From Geothrix limicola (GTDB lineage: Bacteria; Acidobacteriota; Holophagae; Holophagales; Holophagaceae), in NCBI RefSeq assembly GCF_030268085.1, contig NZ_BSDE01000001.1:1240001-1304000 (forward strand): a stretch of DNA of 64,000 bases, written 5' to 3'. Shown here in pieces: positions 28,682-36,706 of this stretch. How positions within the stretch are numbered: the stretch's first letter is position 1; every line of letters starts with the position of its first letter. The translations under genes were made by a program, and so were the position numbers. Below the pieces are notes generated by a model, which was given only the letters and a program-made list of their open reading frames with translations, was not told the origin of the DNA and ran no database searches.

Positions 28682-30721
28682 CTACTGGCGCAGCACCCTC
28701 GGCGTGATGAAGATCAGCAATTCCTTGTTCTGTTCGGCGCGCGTGTTATTGCGGAAGAGGAACCCGATCACCGGGATCTTCGACAGGAAGGGAACGCTGG
28801 TGCTGCCCGTGGTGGAATTGGTGACATAGACGCCACCCAGCACAGCCGTGCCGCCGTCCCGCACCAGTACCTGGGTCTCGATGGACTTGCGGGTGATGGT
28901 CGGTGTTCCGTTGACCTGGCGGGTGAAGTCGGCCTCGGCCTTCTCCACTTTCAGGTCCATGATGATCGTGCCTTCGCTCGTGATCTGGGGCGTGACATCC
29001 AGCTGCAGGTTCGCATCGATGAAGGCGACCGTGATGGCGCCTCCCGAGGCACCGCCCTGTTGAGTCGGGTAGGGGATCTTCTCGCCGCTCAGGATGGTCG
29101 CCTTCTTGTTGTTCTGGGTGACCACCTTGGGGGACGACACGATCTTGAGGGTGCCGTTCTGTTCCATGGCCTGAAGGACGGCGTTGATGCTGAAGCGGTT
29201 GCTGAGGAAGGACAGCCACAACTCGCCCGCGGGGGCCGCAATGGAGGTGGAACCATCCTTGCCGGGCGACCAAGCGATCGCGCCAAGCTGGCCCGATACG
29301 GGACGCTCTAAGCCCGTGGTGCCGTTCCAGAAGGGGGAGGTGCTGCCGACCCAGGGTGTGGACCCCGAACCCGTACCACCGCCTCCGGTGATCGCGACAT
29401 CCCCTTTGTTGGACTGGGGCCACTTGACACCGAATTCGCGCTGCCAGTTCTTGTTGGCCTCGACCACGCGCGCCTCGATCTGCACCTGCTGGATCTGGAC
29501 GTCCAGGGTCTGGATCAGGTCGTCGATGATGGAGATGTTGCGGGGCAGATCGGTGATGATCAACGTGTTGGTGCGCTCATCCAGGATGGCGCTGCCACGC
29601 TTGGTGAGCATGTCCTTGAGGATCTTCTGGACATCGGCGACCTTCGCGTAGGAGAGCGGCTTCGTGATGGTCTGAAGCTCACCGGCGAGGGCTTTGATCT
29701 CGTCGAGCTTCTTGCGCTCCTCTTCTTCCTTCTGCAGCTTGTCGATCTTGGCAACGCGCAGTACGCCGTTTTGGATCTCCTTGCCCAGGCCGGCATTCTT
29801 CAGCACCACGTCCAGGACCTGGTCCCAGGGTGTGTCCGTGAACCGGAATCCGAAGGTGCCTGTGACATCGGGATCCATGACCAGATTCAACTTGCCGGTA
29901 TCGGCGAGGATCTGCAGGAACTCACGGATATCCGTATTCGACAGGGCGATGGTGATCTTGGAACCCGTGTACTTGGTGCGCCCCTCACCCAGGGTGCGGG
30001 TAGCCCCGTAGGGCGCGGGTTGCGCGTGAGGCTTCTCGGCTTCGGGGGCCTGCGCCGCTTCAGGGGCGACAGCCGTCAGGGCTGTGGGGAGGGCAATCTG
30101 GGGAAGGGACTGGAAAGCCCCGCCCATGGCGGGAAGCGGGCTCAGGTTGGCGATGGTCTTGGGAGCGGCTGCTGGGGGCGGAACAGACACAGCGACAACG
30201 GGCGCCGCGGAGGCCATTTCGACCGCCAGGGGTTGGACGGCCTGGGGGCGCATGGTCGCATCGATGCGAGCCGAGACGCGGCCCTCTCCCGGAGAAAGCA
30301 GGAGCTGGACACCATCAAGCGTGGATCCAACCAGAACCTGGGTTCCAGGCACGACTTCCAGCACCAGGCGCGTCACGGGCTTCGGTCCCGTCACGAACTG
30401 GGCCAGCCGGGCCTTCTGGATCAATGGGTGAGCCAGTTGCGCCAGATCCTTGCGCGTAACCGCTGTACCTCGGTCCACTCCGGGCAGGTCCAACACCACA
30501 CGATGGGGATTGGAGAGGACCTGTACGCCAGGCTGGGCCTCCATCCCCGGAACGCGGAGGAACACCTTGGCCCCGGTTCCATTGGATTCAAGGGAGGTCG
30601 ATAGAAGGGTGGCTTTGTGCGAGGCCGCTTCAATGGCAGGCGACGCCAGGAGGGATCCCGTGTGGATCCCCGCCAGGACCACGCCCCCTGCGACCAGCAA
30701 GGAACTCAGGCGAGCATTCAT
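28682..30721 (-). CDS. pilQ: Type IV pilus secretin PilQ
   Basis: Outer-membrane secretin through which the pilus passes, 679 residues. A signal peptide (about residues 1-27) is followed by an AMIN domain (peptidoglycan binding, about 40-150), a Pro/Ala-rich linker, an STN-like and secretin-N region (ITIALSNTDIREFLQILADTG, about 250-410) and the secretin domain with VEARVVEANKNWQREFGV, IVSSPKVVTQNNKKATI and VPFLSKIPVIGFLFRN. ATG overlaps the pilP stop. It is the last gene of the pilMNOPQ operon and ends at a strong hairpin. Confidence 0.95.
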   Translation of the reverse strand: MNARLSSLLVAGGVVLAGIHTGSLLASPAIEAASHKATLLSTSLESNGTGAKVFLRVPGMEAQPGVQVLSNPHRVVLDLPGVDRGTAVTRKDLAQLAHPLIQKARLAQFVTGPKPVTRLVLEVVPGTQVLVGSTLDGVQLLLSPGEGRVSARIDATMRPQAVQPLAVEMASAAPVVAVSVPPPAAAPKTIANLSPLPAMGGAFQSLPQIALPTALTAVAPEAAQAPEAEKPHAQPAPYGATRTLGEGRTKYTGSKITIALSNTDIREFLQILADTGKLNLVMDPDVTGTFGFRFTDTPWDQVLDVVLKNAGLGKEIQNGVLRVAKIDKLQKEEEERKKLDEIKALAGELQTITKPLSYAKVADVQKILKDMLTKRGSAILDERTNTLIITDLPRNISIIDDLIQTLDVQIQQVQIEARVVEANKNWQREFGVKWPQSNKGDVAITGGGGTGSGSTPWVGSTSPFWNGTTGLERPVSGQLGAIAWSPGKDGSTSIAAPAGELWLSFLSNRFSINAVLQAMEQNGTLKIVSSPKVVTQNNKKATILSGEKIPYPTQQGGASGGAITVAFIDANLQLDVTPQITSEGTIIMDLKVEKAEADFTRQVNGTPTITRKSIETQVLVRDGGTAVLGGVYVTNSTTGSTSVPFLSKIPVIGFLFRNNTRAEQNKELLIFITPRVLRQ

Positions 30722-31158
30722 CGTTTACCCTCCTCACGCTTAAACGTCTTCGTGATGGTTCGGAATGTGGAACGGTTGGTGGTATTCAACTCCCACTGGT
30801 GGAAAACCACGGTCTTATCAGTGATGGCGGTGATTTCACCATCCTTGAACCGGTGACCAACGGGCAGCCAGCGAACATTTCCTCGGCTATCGGAGACGAT
30901 GGCGAAATTCTTGCCATCTTTTCGGATCATGCCCTTAACGGCGATGTCATCCAGCAGGTCCAGGGCATCCGAAGCCCGTTCGTCCCTTGGAGCGGAGAAG
31001 GGGTCCCGCTGGATGGTGGGTTTGTAGGGCGTGGCCTTGATGATGGCCACATCTTCAGCCGGTGCGGCCGTTGGTGCAGGCTGCGCCGGTTTTTCCGGCG
31101 CCTGTGCCAGCAGGGCCGTCCCGAGAAGCAGAGTGAATGGAAGGGTTCGTCGGATCAT
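30718..31158 (-). CDS. pilP: Type IV pilus assembly lipoprotein-like PilP
   Basis: Periplasmic protein of about 146 residues that links the PilNO complex to the PilQ secretin. A signal peptide (about residues 1-20, no clear lipobox Cys) is followed by a Pro/Ala-rich linker and a small beta domain with QRDPFSAP, VKGMIRKDGKNFAIVSDSRG and WLPVGHRFKDGEITAI, which match PilP. The ATG at 31158 has GAGG just upstream; a TTG at 31170 is the alternative. Its stop overlaps pilQ. Confidence 0.85.
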   Translation of the reverse strand: MIRRTLPFTLLLGTALLAQAPEKPAQPAPTAAPAEDVAIIKATPYKPTIQRDPFSAPRDERASDALDLLDDIAVKGMIRKDGKNFAIVSDSRGNVRWLPVGHRFKDGEITAITDKTVVFHQWELNTTNRSTFRTITKTFKREEGKR

Positions 31159-31166
31159 GAAGGACC

Positions 31167-31775
31167 TCAATCCTCTTTGGCGCCCGCCTTGGGGGCGGCG
31201 GCGGCCGGCTTCTTCGCGGGTTCAGCCGGAGGAGGCTCGGGATTGTAGACGAAAGCGCTGATGATGCACTTGGCCGCGGCCGGATAGGTGCTGCGGGGGT
31301 CTATTTTTTGAGTAAATTCGATGTTCGAGATGTTGATGATCTTGTCATATCCGGAAATGAGCGAAGCGAACTGGCCGAAGGAATGGAATCCCACCCGGAA
31401 TTCAAATTCCACGGGTTTTTCCGTGTAGTAGGTGTCCTTCCGTTCGGGTTTGAGCGAGAAAGAAACCTGGTCGATGCCCGCATCGTCGGCGATCTTCTTG
31501 ATCCGGTAGGGGATTTCGCCGTAGTCCGTATCCGAAGGCATGATCTTGATCAGCTCTTCGATCCGCTTGTCCTGCTTGGCCACCTCTTCCCGGAGCTTTT
31601 CGTAACTCGCCTTCAGGAGCTTGCCCTTGTCCACGTCCGCCTGAAGCGTCTTCACTTCAGCATTGACGGATTCCAGGTCGGCCCGCTTGCCTCCCAGAAG
31701 GAAGTAAACCAGCCCGGCGAGGATAATGCCGGCCAATGCGCCCACACCGATCTGTTTCTGAAGTTGGGGATTCAT
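31167..31775 (-). CDS. pilO: Type IV pilus alignment protein PilO
   Basis: Bitopic inner-membrane protein, 202 residues: short cytoplasmic N-terminus, one helix (about 10-30), a coiled coil of about 50 residues, then a ferredoxin-like periplasmic domain (YGEIPYRIKKIADDAGI, FEFRVGFHSFGQFASLISGY). The C-terminus is Pro/Ala-rich. It forms the PilN-PilO heterodimer in the alignment complex. It is between pilN and pilP in the expected order. Confidence 0.9.
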   Translation of the reverse strand: MNPQLQKQIGVGALAGIILAGLVYFLLGGKRADLESVNAEVKTLQADVDKGKLLKASYEKLREEVAKQDKRIEELIKIMPSDTDYGEIPYRIKKIADDAGIDQVSFSLKPERKDTYYTEKPVEFEFRVGFHSFGQFASLISGYDKIINISNIEFTQKIDPRSTYPAAAKCIISAFVYNPEPPPAEPAKKPAAAAPKAGAKED

Positions 31776-31783
31776 GGCCGGCC

Positions 31784-32383
31784 TCAGACAGCGTTCTGGA
31801 GTTCGAAGGAGATGGTGAATTCAAAAGCGCCGGACGTGCCTCGCTTGGCACCCGGATAGTTGATCTTCTTGAACCAACGGGTGCGGGACTGAAGGTTCCC
31901 GTAGAAAGCATTGATGGATTCGAAGTTCCGTCCTTCACCCTCAATGGTGATGGTCATGCCTTTCTGGGTGACTTTCTTGAACCACACGTCGTCTGGCAGG
32001 CTGTTGGCCAGTTCCTCCATGAAGTGCACCGGCAGGGACTGCTGGCGCTTCAAGGTCGTCATGACCTCTTCCTTCTTCTGGAGGGCATCCTTCTTTTCGC
32101 GGAATTTCTTCTCAAGGGCGATGTAGGGTTCGTACTGCTTCTTGTCCCGTTCCAGGTCGGCCTTCCGATGTTCAGCCTTGGTGAATTCATTGTTCAGCCA
32201 AAGGTAGTAGACCCCTCCAAGCGCGGCGAACACGAGGCCCACGACGACGCCGGCGATGGGAAGGCTGGAGCGGCTGCCGCCCTCTCCGGTGTAGACCTGG
32301 ACCGGCTCGGCCGAAGCCTTCTCGCCGCCCTTCTTGGCACCGGCCTGGGCAAGTGCGTCACCGAGCAGGTTGATCTTGATCAT
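31784..32383 (-). CDS. pilN: Type IV pilus assembly protein PilN
   Basis: Inner-membrane protein of 199 residues. The N-terminal MIKINLLGD is the short motif that docks into a groove of PilM. One helix (about 45-68), a coiled coil and a periplasmic ferredoxin-like domain follow. The gene begins within the pilM stop (ATGA) and ends eight bases before pilO. Confidence 0.9.
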   Translation of the reverse strand: MIKINLLGDALAQAGAKKGGEKASAEPVQVYTGEGGSRSSLPIAGVVVGLVFAALGGVYYLWLNNEFTKAEHRKADLERDKKQYEPYIALEKKFREKKDALQKKEEVMTTLKRQQSLPVHFMEELANSLPDDVWFKKVTQKGMTITIEGEGRNFESINAFYGNLQSRTRWFKKINYPGAKRGTSGAFEFTISFELQNAV

Positions 32384-33462
32384 CGGTCCCCCACTTGGCG
32401 CAAGGCCAGCCCGACGACGACGGCGGCGCCGCCGCCGATCTCGCGGACCGTCACGGGATCTTCGGTGCGGCCATCGACTTCGATGAGCTGGAAGGGATTG
32501 AAACGATCCACGGACACACGGAGGCGGTCACTCAGCACATCCATCAGGCCATGGATCATCGAGCCCCCACCGCAAACCAGCACCCGGTCCAGGCGGTCCA
32601 CCTTGAAGCTGCTCTTGAAGAAATCCAGAGTCCTGGCCAACTCATCGGCGAAGGCATCTGAAACAGCGTTGATGGAAGGCTGGATTTCTTCAGGTTCACG
32701 GCCTTCGGCGGCCTGATTGCGCTTCAAGGCTTCCGCCGATTCGCGGCTCAGACCCCAATCTTCCATGAGCTTTTCAGAATATCGGCCGCTTCCCCAGGCC
32801 ATGTCGCGCCAGAACACGGACTTGCCGCCCACCATCATGGTCAGGTTCGTGAAGGTCGCGCCCATGTTCACCAGCGCGACCACCTCATCGCGCCCGCCAC
32901 CCATGGTGTTGACCTCGTAGGCGTTCTGGACTGCAAACACGTCCACATCCACGATCTTGGGGCTGCAGCCGGCCTGGGCCACGCAGCTGACGTAGGCCTC
33001 CAGCTTGTCCTTGCGGCAGGCCACGAGGACCACATCCATGTTTCCTTCGCCAGCACGCTCCTCAATGAGGTAGTAGTCCAGCGCATAGGAGTCCAAGCCC
33101 TGTCCTGCCGGGAAGAAGCTTTCGGCCTCCCAGCGCACCGACTCCGCTAATTCGGCCTGGCTCATCAGGGGAAATGTCACTTTTTTGACCATCACCTGCT
33201 GACCTGACAACGAGATGGCCACTTCTTTGGCTTTGATTTTCTGTTCTGCCAGGACCTGGCGGATAGCCGACGCCACAGCGTTGCTATCCATGATGTCCCC
33301 GTCGACGATGGCGTCGGCCGGGAGGGATACCTGCCCCAACTTCTGAAGGCGGTAGCGGATGTTGCTACCTTTTCCCATCTGCTGAAGTTCGCAGACTTTT
33401 ACAGAGCTTGAGCCGATATCCAAGCCGACAAGACTTTTGGTTTTGCTTCCGAAAAGACCCAC
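32380..33462 (-). CDS. pilM: Type IV pilus actin-like ATPase PilM
   Basis: Cytoplasmic actin-like protein (360 residues) that binds the N-terminus of PilN. Actin-fold signatures are VGLDIGSSSVKVCEL (phosphate 1), VALVNMGATFTNLTMM (phosphate 2) and VLVCGGGSMIHGL (adenosine motif). The start is a GTG at 33462 with GAGG a few bases upstream. It heads the pilMNOPQ operon; the gap before it holds a promoter candidate. Confidence 0.93.
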   Translation of the reverse strand: MGLFGSKTKSLVGLDIGSSSVKVCELQQMGKGSNIRYRLQKLGQVSLPADAIVDGDIMDSNAVASAIRQVLAEQKIKAKEVAISLSGQQVMVKKVTFPLMSQAELAESVRWEAESFFPAGQGLDSYALDYYLIEERAGEGNMDVVLVACRKDKLEAYVSCVAQAGCSPKIVDVDVFAVQNAYEVNTMGGGRDEVVALVNMGATFTNLTMMVGGKSVFWRDMAWGSGRYSEKLMEDWGLSRESAEALKRNQAAEGREPEEIQPSINAVSDAFADELARTLDFFKSSFKVDRLDRVLVCGGGSMIHGLMDVLSDRLRVSVDRFNPFQLIEVDGRTEDPVTVREIGGGAAVVVGLALRQVGDR

Positions 33463-33496
33463 CGGATGCCTCGCTTGGAGAATTTAGGTAAGAGAA

Positions 33497-33524
33497 AGGT
33501 TACCGCCGGAATGGATTAGGTCAA
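33497..33524 (-). promoter_or_regulatory. Candidate sigma-70-type promoter for pilMNOPQ
   Basis: On the minus strand TTGACC (33524-33519) and TAACCT (33502-33497) are separated by 16 bases in the only AT-rich stretch before pilM. The fit is fair; no experimental support. Confidence 0.35.
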
Positions 33525-33547
33525 GGTTAACTGCGCTTGCGTTAGAT

Positions 33548-34309
33548 TTATTCCGATTCCCAATCAACCAGAACGGCGGTGATATTATCCTCCCCACCAT
33601 GCTCTCTGGCTTTGGAAATCAATGATTCGACTGCATGTTGGATATCGTCTGATTGCGTAACGATATCCCAGATCTGTTTGTCGCCGATCATTCCTGACAG
33701 GCCATCGGAGCAAAGCAAGAGTCGCTCCGATTTAGAAAGTTCTAGCGCCTGAATCTCAACATCCAGGTCCCCGCCATTGCCAAGGGCCTGGGTGATGACA
33801 TTCCGGAAGGGGTGAACCCGCGCCTCGGAAGGCGTCAAAATCCCATTCGCCACCTGCTCCGCCACCCAGCTGTGATCTCGGGTCACCTGGCGGATGCCAT
33901 CGGGGCTGAGAATGTAGGCCCGGCTGTCGCCCACATGCGCCAGCGTGAGGTTCCGACCGTGGAAGAGGCCGGCCACGACGGTAGAGCCCATGGTTTCGCG
34001 TTCCGGATTACGCCGGATATCTTCCGCGATGGCCTGATCCGAAAGCAGCACCGCCACCTTCAACCGATTTCCGTCATAGGAGATGGAAGGATCGTACTCC
34101 ACGGGCCAGGTGCGATCCTTTTCCAGGGTCTCGCCCACGAAACGGGCGATGGTGTCGACCACGATCTGGCTAGCCACTTCGCCGGCCGCATGGCCACCGA
34201 GGCCGTCCGCGACCACGAACAAGCCCAGCTCGGCATCCGCGAGGTAGCTGTCCTCATTTTGTTTCCGGACGCAACCCACATCGGTCATGCCCGCGGCTCG
34301 GATCCCCAT
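33548..34309 (-). CDS. PP2C-type Ser/Thr protein phosphatase, second copy
   Basis: A 253-residue PP2C phosphatase with all metal-binding motifs: RKQNEDSYLAD, VADGLGGHAAGE, CSDGLSGMIGD and GGEDNITAV. It is only distantly like the copy at 26-27 kb and lacks its tail. The ATG at 34309 is two bases after the DnaJ-TPR stop, so the pair is co-translated or at least co-transcribed. It stands just upstream of pilM on the same strand. No Ser/Thr kinase is encoded here. Confidence 0.9.
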   Translation of the reverse strand: MGIRAAGMTDVGCVRKQNEDSYLADAELGLFVVADGLGGHAAGEVASQIVVDTIARFVGETLEKDRTWPVEYDPSISYDGNRLKVAVLLSDQAIAEDIRRNPERETMGSTVVAGLFHGRNLTLAHVGDSRAYILSPDGIRQVTRDHSWVAEQVANGILTPSEARVHPFRNVITQALGNGGDLDVEIQALELSKSERLLLCSDGLSGMIGDKQIWDIVTQSDDIQHAVESLISKAREHGGEDNITAVLVDWESE

Positions 34310-34311
34310 GA

Positions 34312-35031
34312 TCAACCCTTTCCCGTCAATCGGCCCCACAGGTCCTTCAGTTGATCCAGGAGCCCTGCCGGCGCAGCGGAAGGCTTTCCCTTCGGTCCAA
34401 GTGCTGCCCGGCTCTTCGGTCCAGAGGCGTGCTTGGGTGAGTTGACGCGAAGCTTGGGATGGTTGGGAGCGATCTCCCGGGCCGTCTGAAGATGCCGCTG
34501 GGCCCGGGCCGCCATGCCGAGCGTCGTGAAATGCGTCGCCAGCTTGATGTGGCTTTCCACGTCGCGCGGAGCCAGCCGCACGGCCGACTCCAGCGCCTTC
34601 ACCACTGCGCGGAGATCCCCGCCTTCCTTCTCCAGGATGGCGGCCAGCAGCGCGTGGTAGGAGGCCTTTTCTTCATCCAGTCGGATCGCGTAGTGGATGA
34701 GCGCGCGGGCCTGGTCGGTGTTGCCTTCCTCGAAGGCGGCCTTGGCCATCGCCGCCCAGTCCTCTGGCGTGCGTTCCTGCGGGGATTCGATGTCTCGGTC
34801 GGCCATACCGGGTTGGGGCTTCGGCATCTGCTGCTGCAGGGACAACCGCTTGGCCGGATCCTTCAGCACGCTGAACGCCTCGGCCAGCTCACGGAATTTG
34901 GATTCGGCCTCGACCTTTTCCGCCCCCGTGAACCGGTCCGGATGCCAGCGCTTGGCCAACCGGTGGTACGCGGCCTTGATGTCCTCGGGCGAGGCATCCG
35001 GCGGAATTTCCAGCACATTGAATGGGTTCAT
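34312..35031 (-). CDS. DnaJ-domain protein with TPR-like C-terminus
   Basis: J-domain co-chaperone-like protein of about 239 residues. The J domain (about residues 1-65) starts with NPFNVLEIPPDASPEDIKAAY and has the HPD motif in RWHPDRF. The following part contains helical TPR-like repeats (for example GNTDQARALIHYAIRLDEEKA, then a unit around LAPRDVESHIKLATHF) and ends in a basic, Pro/Gly/Ser-rich tail. The start ATG 35031 sits at the J domain; an ATG at 35115 would add a stretch covering an inverted repeat and is less likely. No GrpE or Hsp70 gene is nearby. Confidence 0.82.
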   Translation of the reverse strand: MNPFNVLEIPPDASPEDIKAAYHRLAKRWHPDRFTGAEKVEAESKFRELAEAFSVLKDPAKRLSLQQQMPKPQPGMADRDIESPQERTPEDWAAMAKAAFEEGNTDQARALIHYAIRLDEEKASYHALLAAILEKEGGDLRAVVKALESAVRLAPRDVESHIKLATHFTTLGMAARAQRHLQTAREIAPNHPKLRVNSPKHASGPKSRAALGPKGKPSAAPAGLLDQLKDLWGRLTGKG

Positions 35032-35079
35032 GACATTCCAGGAAGCGCCCTCGACCGGCACATCGAACGGGATGGAAGG

Positions 35080-35133
35080 ACAGGGCTTGAGCAGAGGATG
35101 GTAGCCTATTTCCATCCTGAGTGCAGGCCCTGT
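35080..35133. promoter_or_regulatory. Dyad element between divergent dnaJ-like gene and gatA
   Basis: Arms 35080-35101 and 35112-35133 are complementary at 17 of 22 positions, including perfect 7-bp ends on both sides, around a 10-base AT-rich centre. The place and shape fit an operator or a leader hairpin. The rest of the 210-base gap shows only the gatA ribosome site (GGAGG). Confidence 0.4.
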
Positions 35134-35241
35134 GCTTCCGAACAACGCTGATTCCGTTCTGAAGGCACTCCGGGAGACCGAGACCGAGACTGGAAGAAAT
35201 CGCGGCGGAATGTCACAGTAGAGGGCTCTGGAGGCGCAGGC

Positions 35242-36696
35242 ATGGCGGTTGGCACGGCGGTGGGGTGGCGGGAGGGCCTGGATGCAGGCGACCTGTCCTC
35301 CGAAGCCCTCGTCCGAAGTGCTTTCGACCGCATCAAGCGTCTGGATGGCCAGCTTTGCGCGATCCTGGCCACCGACGAGGACCAGAGCCTTCGCCTCGCC
35401 AGGAAGGCCGACGCGCGGCTGCGAGCCGGAGAACGCTCCCCCGTGCTCGGCCTGCCCATCGTCATCAAGGACAACCTGAACTGGACCGGTCTCCCGGTCT
35501 CCTGCGGATCCAGGATCCAGGAGGGCTATCGCGCCCCCTACAACGCCACCGTGGTGGAGCGCCTGATCGCAGCAGGGGCGGTGCCCCTGGCCAAGGCCAA
35601 CATGGATGAGTTCGCCATGGGCTCCAGCGGCGAATACAGCGCCTTCAAGCCCACGCGGAACCCATGGGACACGTCCCTCGTGCCCGGCGGCAGCAGCAGC
35701 GGCTCCGTGGTCGCGGTATCCGCGGGCTACGCCCCGTTCTCGCTTGGCAGCGACACGGGCGGGTCGGTCCGCCTTCCGGCGGGCTTCTGCGGCGTGACCG
35801 CCCTGCGCCCCACCTATGGCGCTCTCAGCCGGTACGGCTTGACCGCCATGGCCTCCAGTCTCGACCAGGTGGGACCCATCGCCACCACCGCGGCGGACAT
35901 CGCCCTGGCCTTGCAGGTCATGGCCGGCCGGGACCCCATGGATAGCACCTCCACCGACCTGCCTCGTCAGGATGGTCTGGTTCCCCTGCGCCCCCGGAAC
36001 CTCAAAGGGTTGCGCATCGGCCTGCCCACCGAGTACTTCGCAGATGGACTTGAATCCGGTTCAAGAAGCCTTCTCGAAGCGGCCCTTCAGGTCTTTGCGG
36101 ATCAGGGCGCCGAGATCCGGAATGTCAGTCTCCCCCATACTCGCTACGCCATCGATACCTACTACCTGCTTTGCACCAGCGAGGTTTCCAGCAACCTCAG
36201 CCGTTTCGACGGAGTCCGTTACGGCCATCGCGCCGGGGCACCCAGCCTGCCCGACATGATCGCCGAGACGCGTGACCAGGGACTGGGGCCCGAGGTCAAA
36301 CGCCGGATCCTGCTCGGGACCTTCTGCCTCTCCAAGGGCTACTACGACGCCTTCTACCAGAAGGCCATGAAGGCGCGAACCCTCATCGCCAGGGATTTTG
36401 AACGGGCCTTCGAATCCGTAGACATCCTTGCCACGCCCGTGAGTCCGGGCCCCGCCTTCCCCTTCGGCGCCAAGACGAACGACCCGCTGGCCATGTACCT
36501 GGCGGACGTCTTCACGGTCACGGCACCTCTGGCGGGCCTGCCCTGCCTTTCCATGCCGGCCGGTCTGTGCGGAGGCCTTCCCGTCGGCATCCAACTCATC
36601 GGACCGGCCTTTTCGGATGTCATGCTGCTGGAGACGGCCCACGCCTTCCAGTCGCTCACCTCTCACCACCTCGAAACTCCACCTCTTTCCGCATAG
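35242..36696 (+). CDS. gatA: Asp/Glu-tRNA amidotransferase subunit A
   Basis: Amidase-signature enzyme (484 residues) that supplies ammonia for transamidation of misacylated Glu-tRNA-Gln or Asp-tRNA-Asn. The Ser-Ser-Lys triad is visible: Lys in IVIKDNLNW, Ser in PGGSSSGS, and Ser in GSDTGGSVRLPAGF. Length and the SRYGLTAMASSLDQVGP stretch match GatA rather than general amidases. GGAGG precedes the ATG. gatB and gatC are not here. The next gene's ribosome site overlaps this stop codon. Confidence 0.9.
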   Translation: MAVGTAVGWREGLDAGDLSSEALVRSAFDRIKRLDGQLCAILATDEDQSLRLARKADARLRAGERSPVLGLPIVIKDNLNWTGLPVSCGSRIQEGYRAPYNATVVERLIAAGAVPLAKANMDEFAMGSSGEYSAFKPTRNPWDTSLVPGGSSSGSVVAVSAGYAPFSLGSDTGGSVRLPAGFCGVTALRPTYGALSRYGLTAMASSLDQVGPIATTAADIALALQVMAGRDPMDSTSTDLPRQDGLVPLRPRNLKGLRIGLPTEYFADGLESGSRSLLEAALQVFADQGAEIRNVSLPHTRYAIDTYYLLCTSEVSSNLSRFDGVRYGHRAGAPSLPDMIAETRDQGLGPEVKRRILLGTFCLSKGYYDAFYQKAMKARTLIARDFERAFESVDILATPVSPGPAFPFGAKTNDPLAMYLADVFTVTAPLAGLPCLSMPAGLCGGLPVGIQLIGPAFSDVMLLETAHAFQSLTSHHLETPPLSA

Positions 36697-36706
36697 GAGC
36701 GAAATC

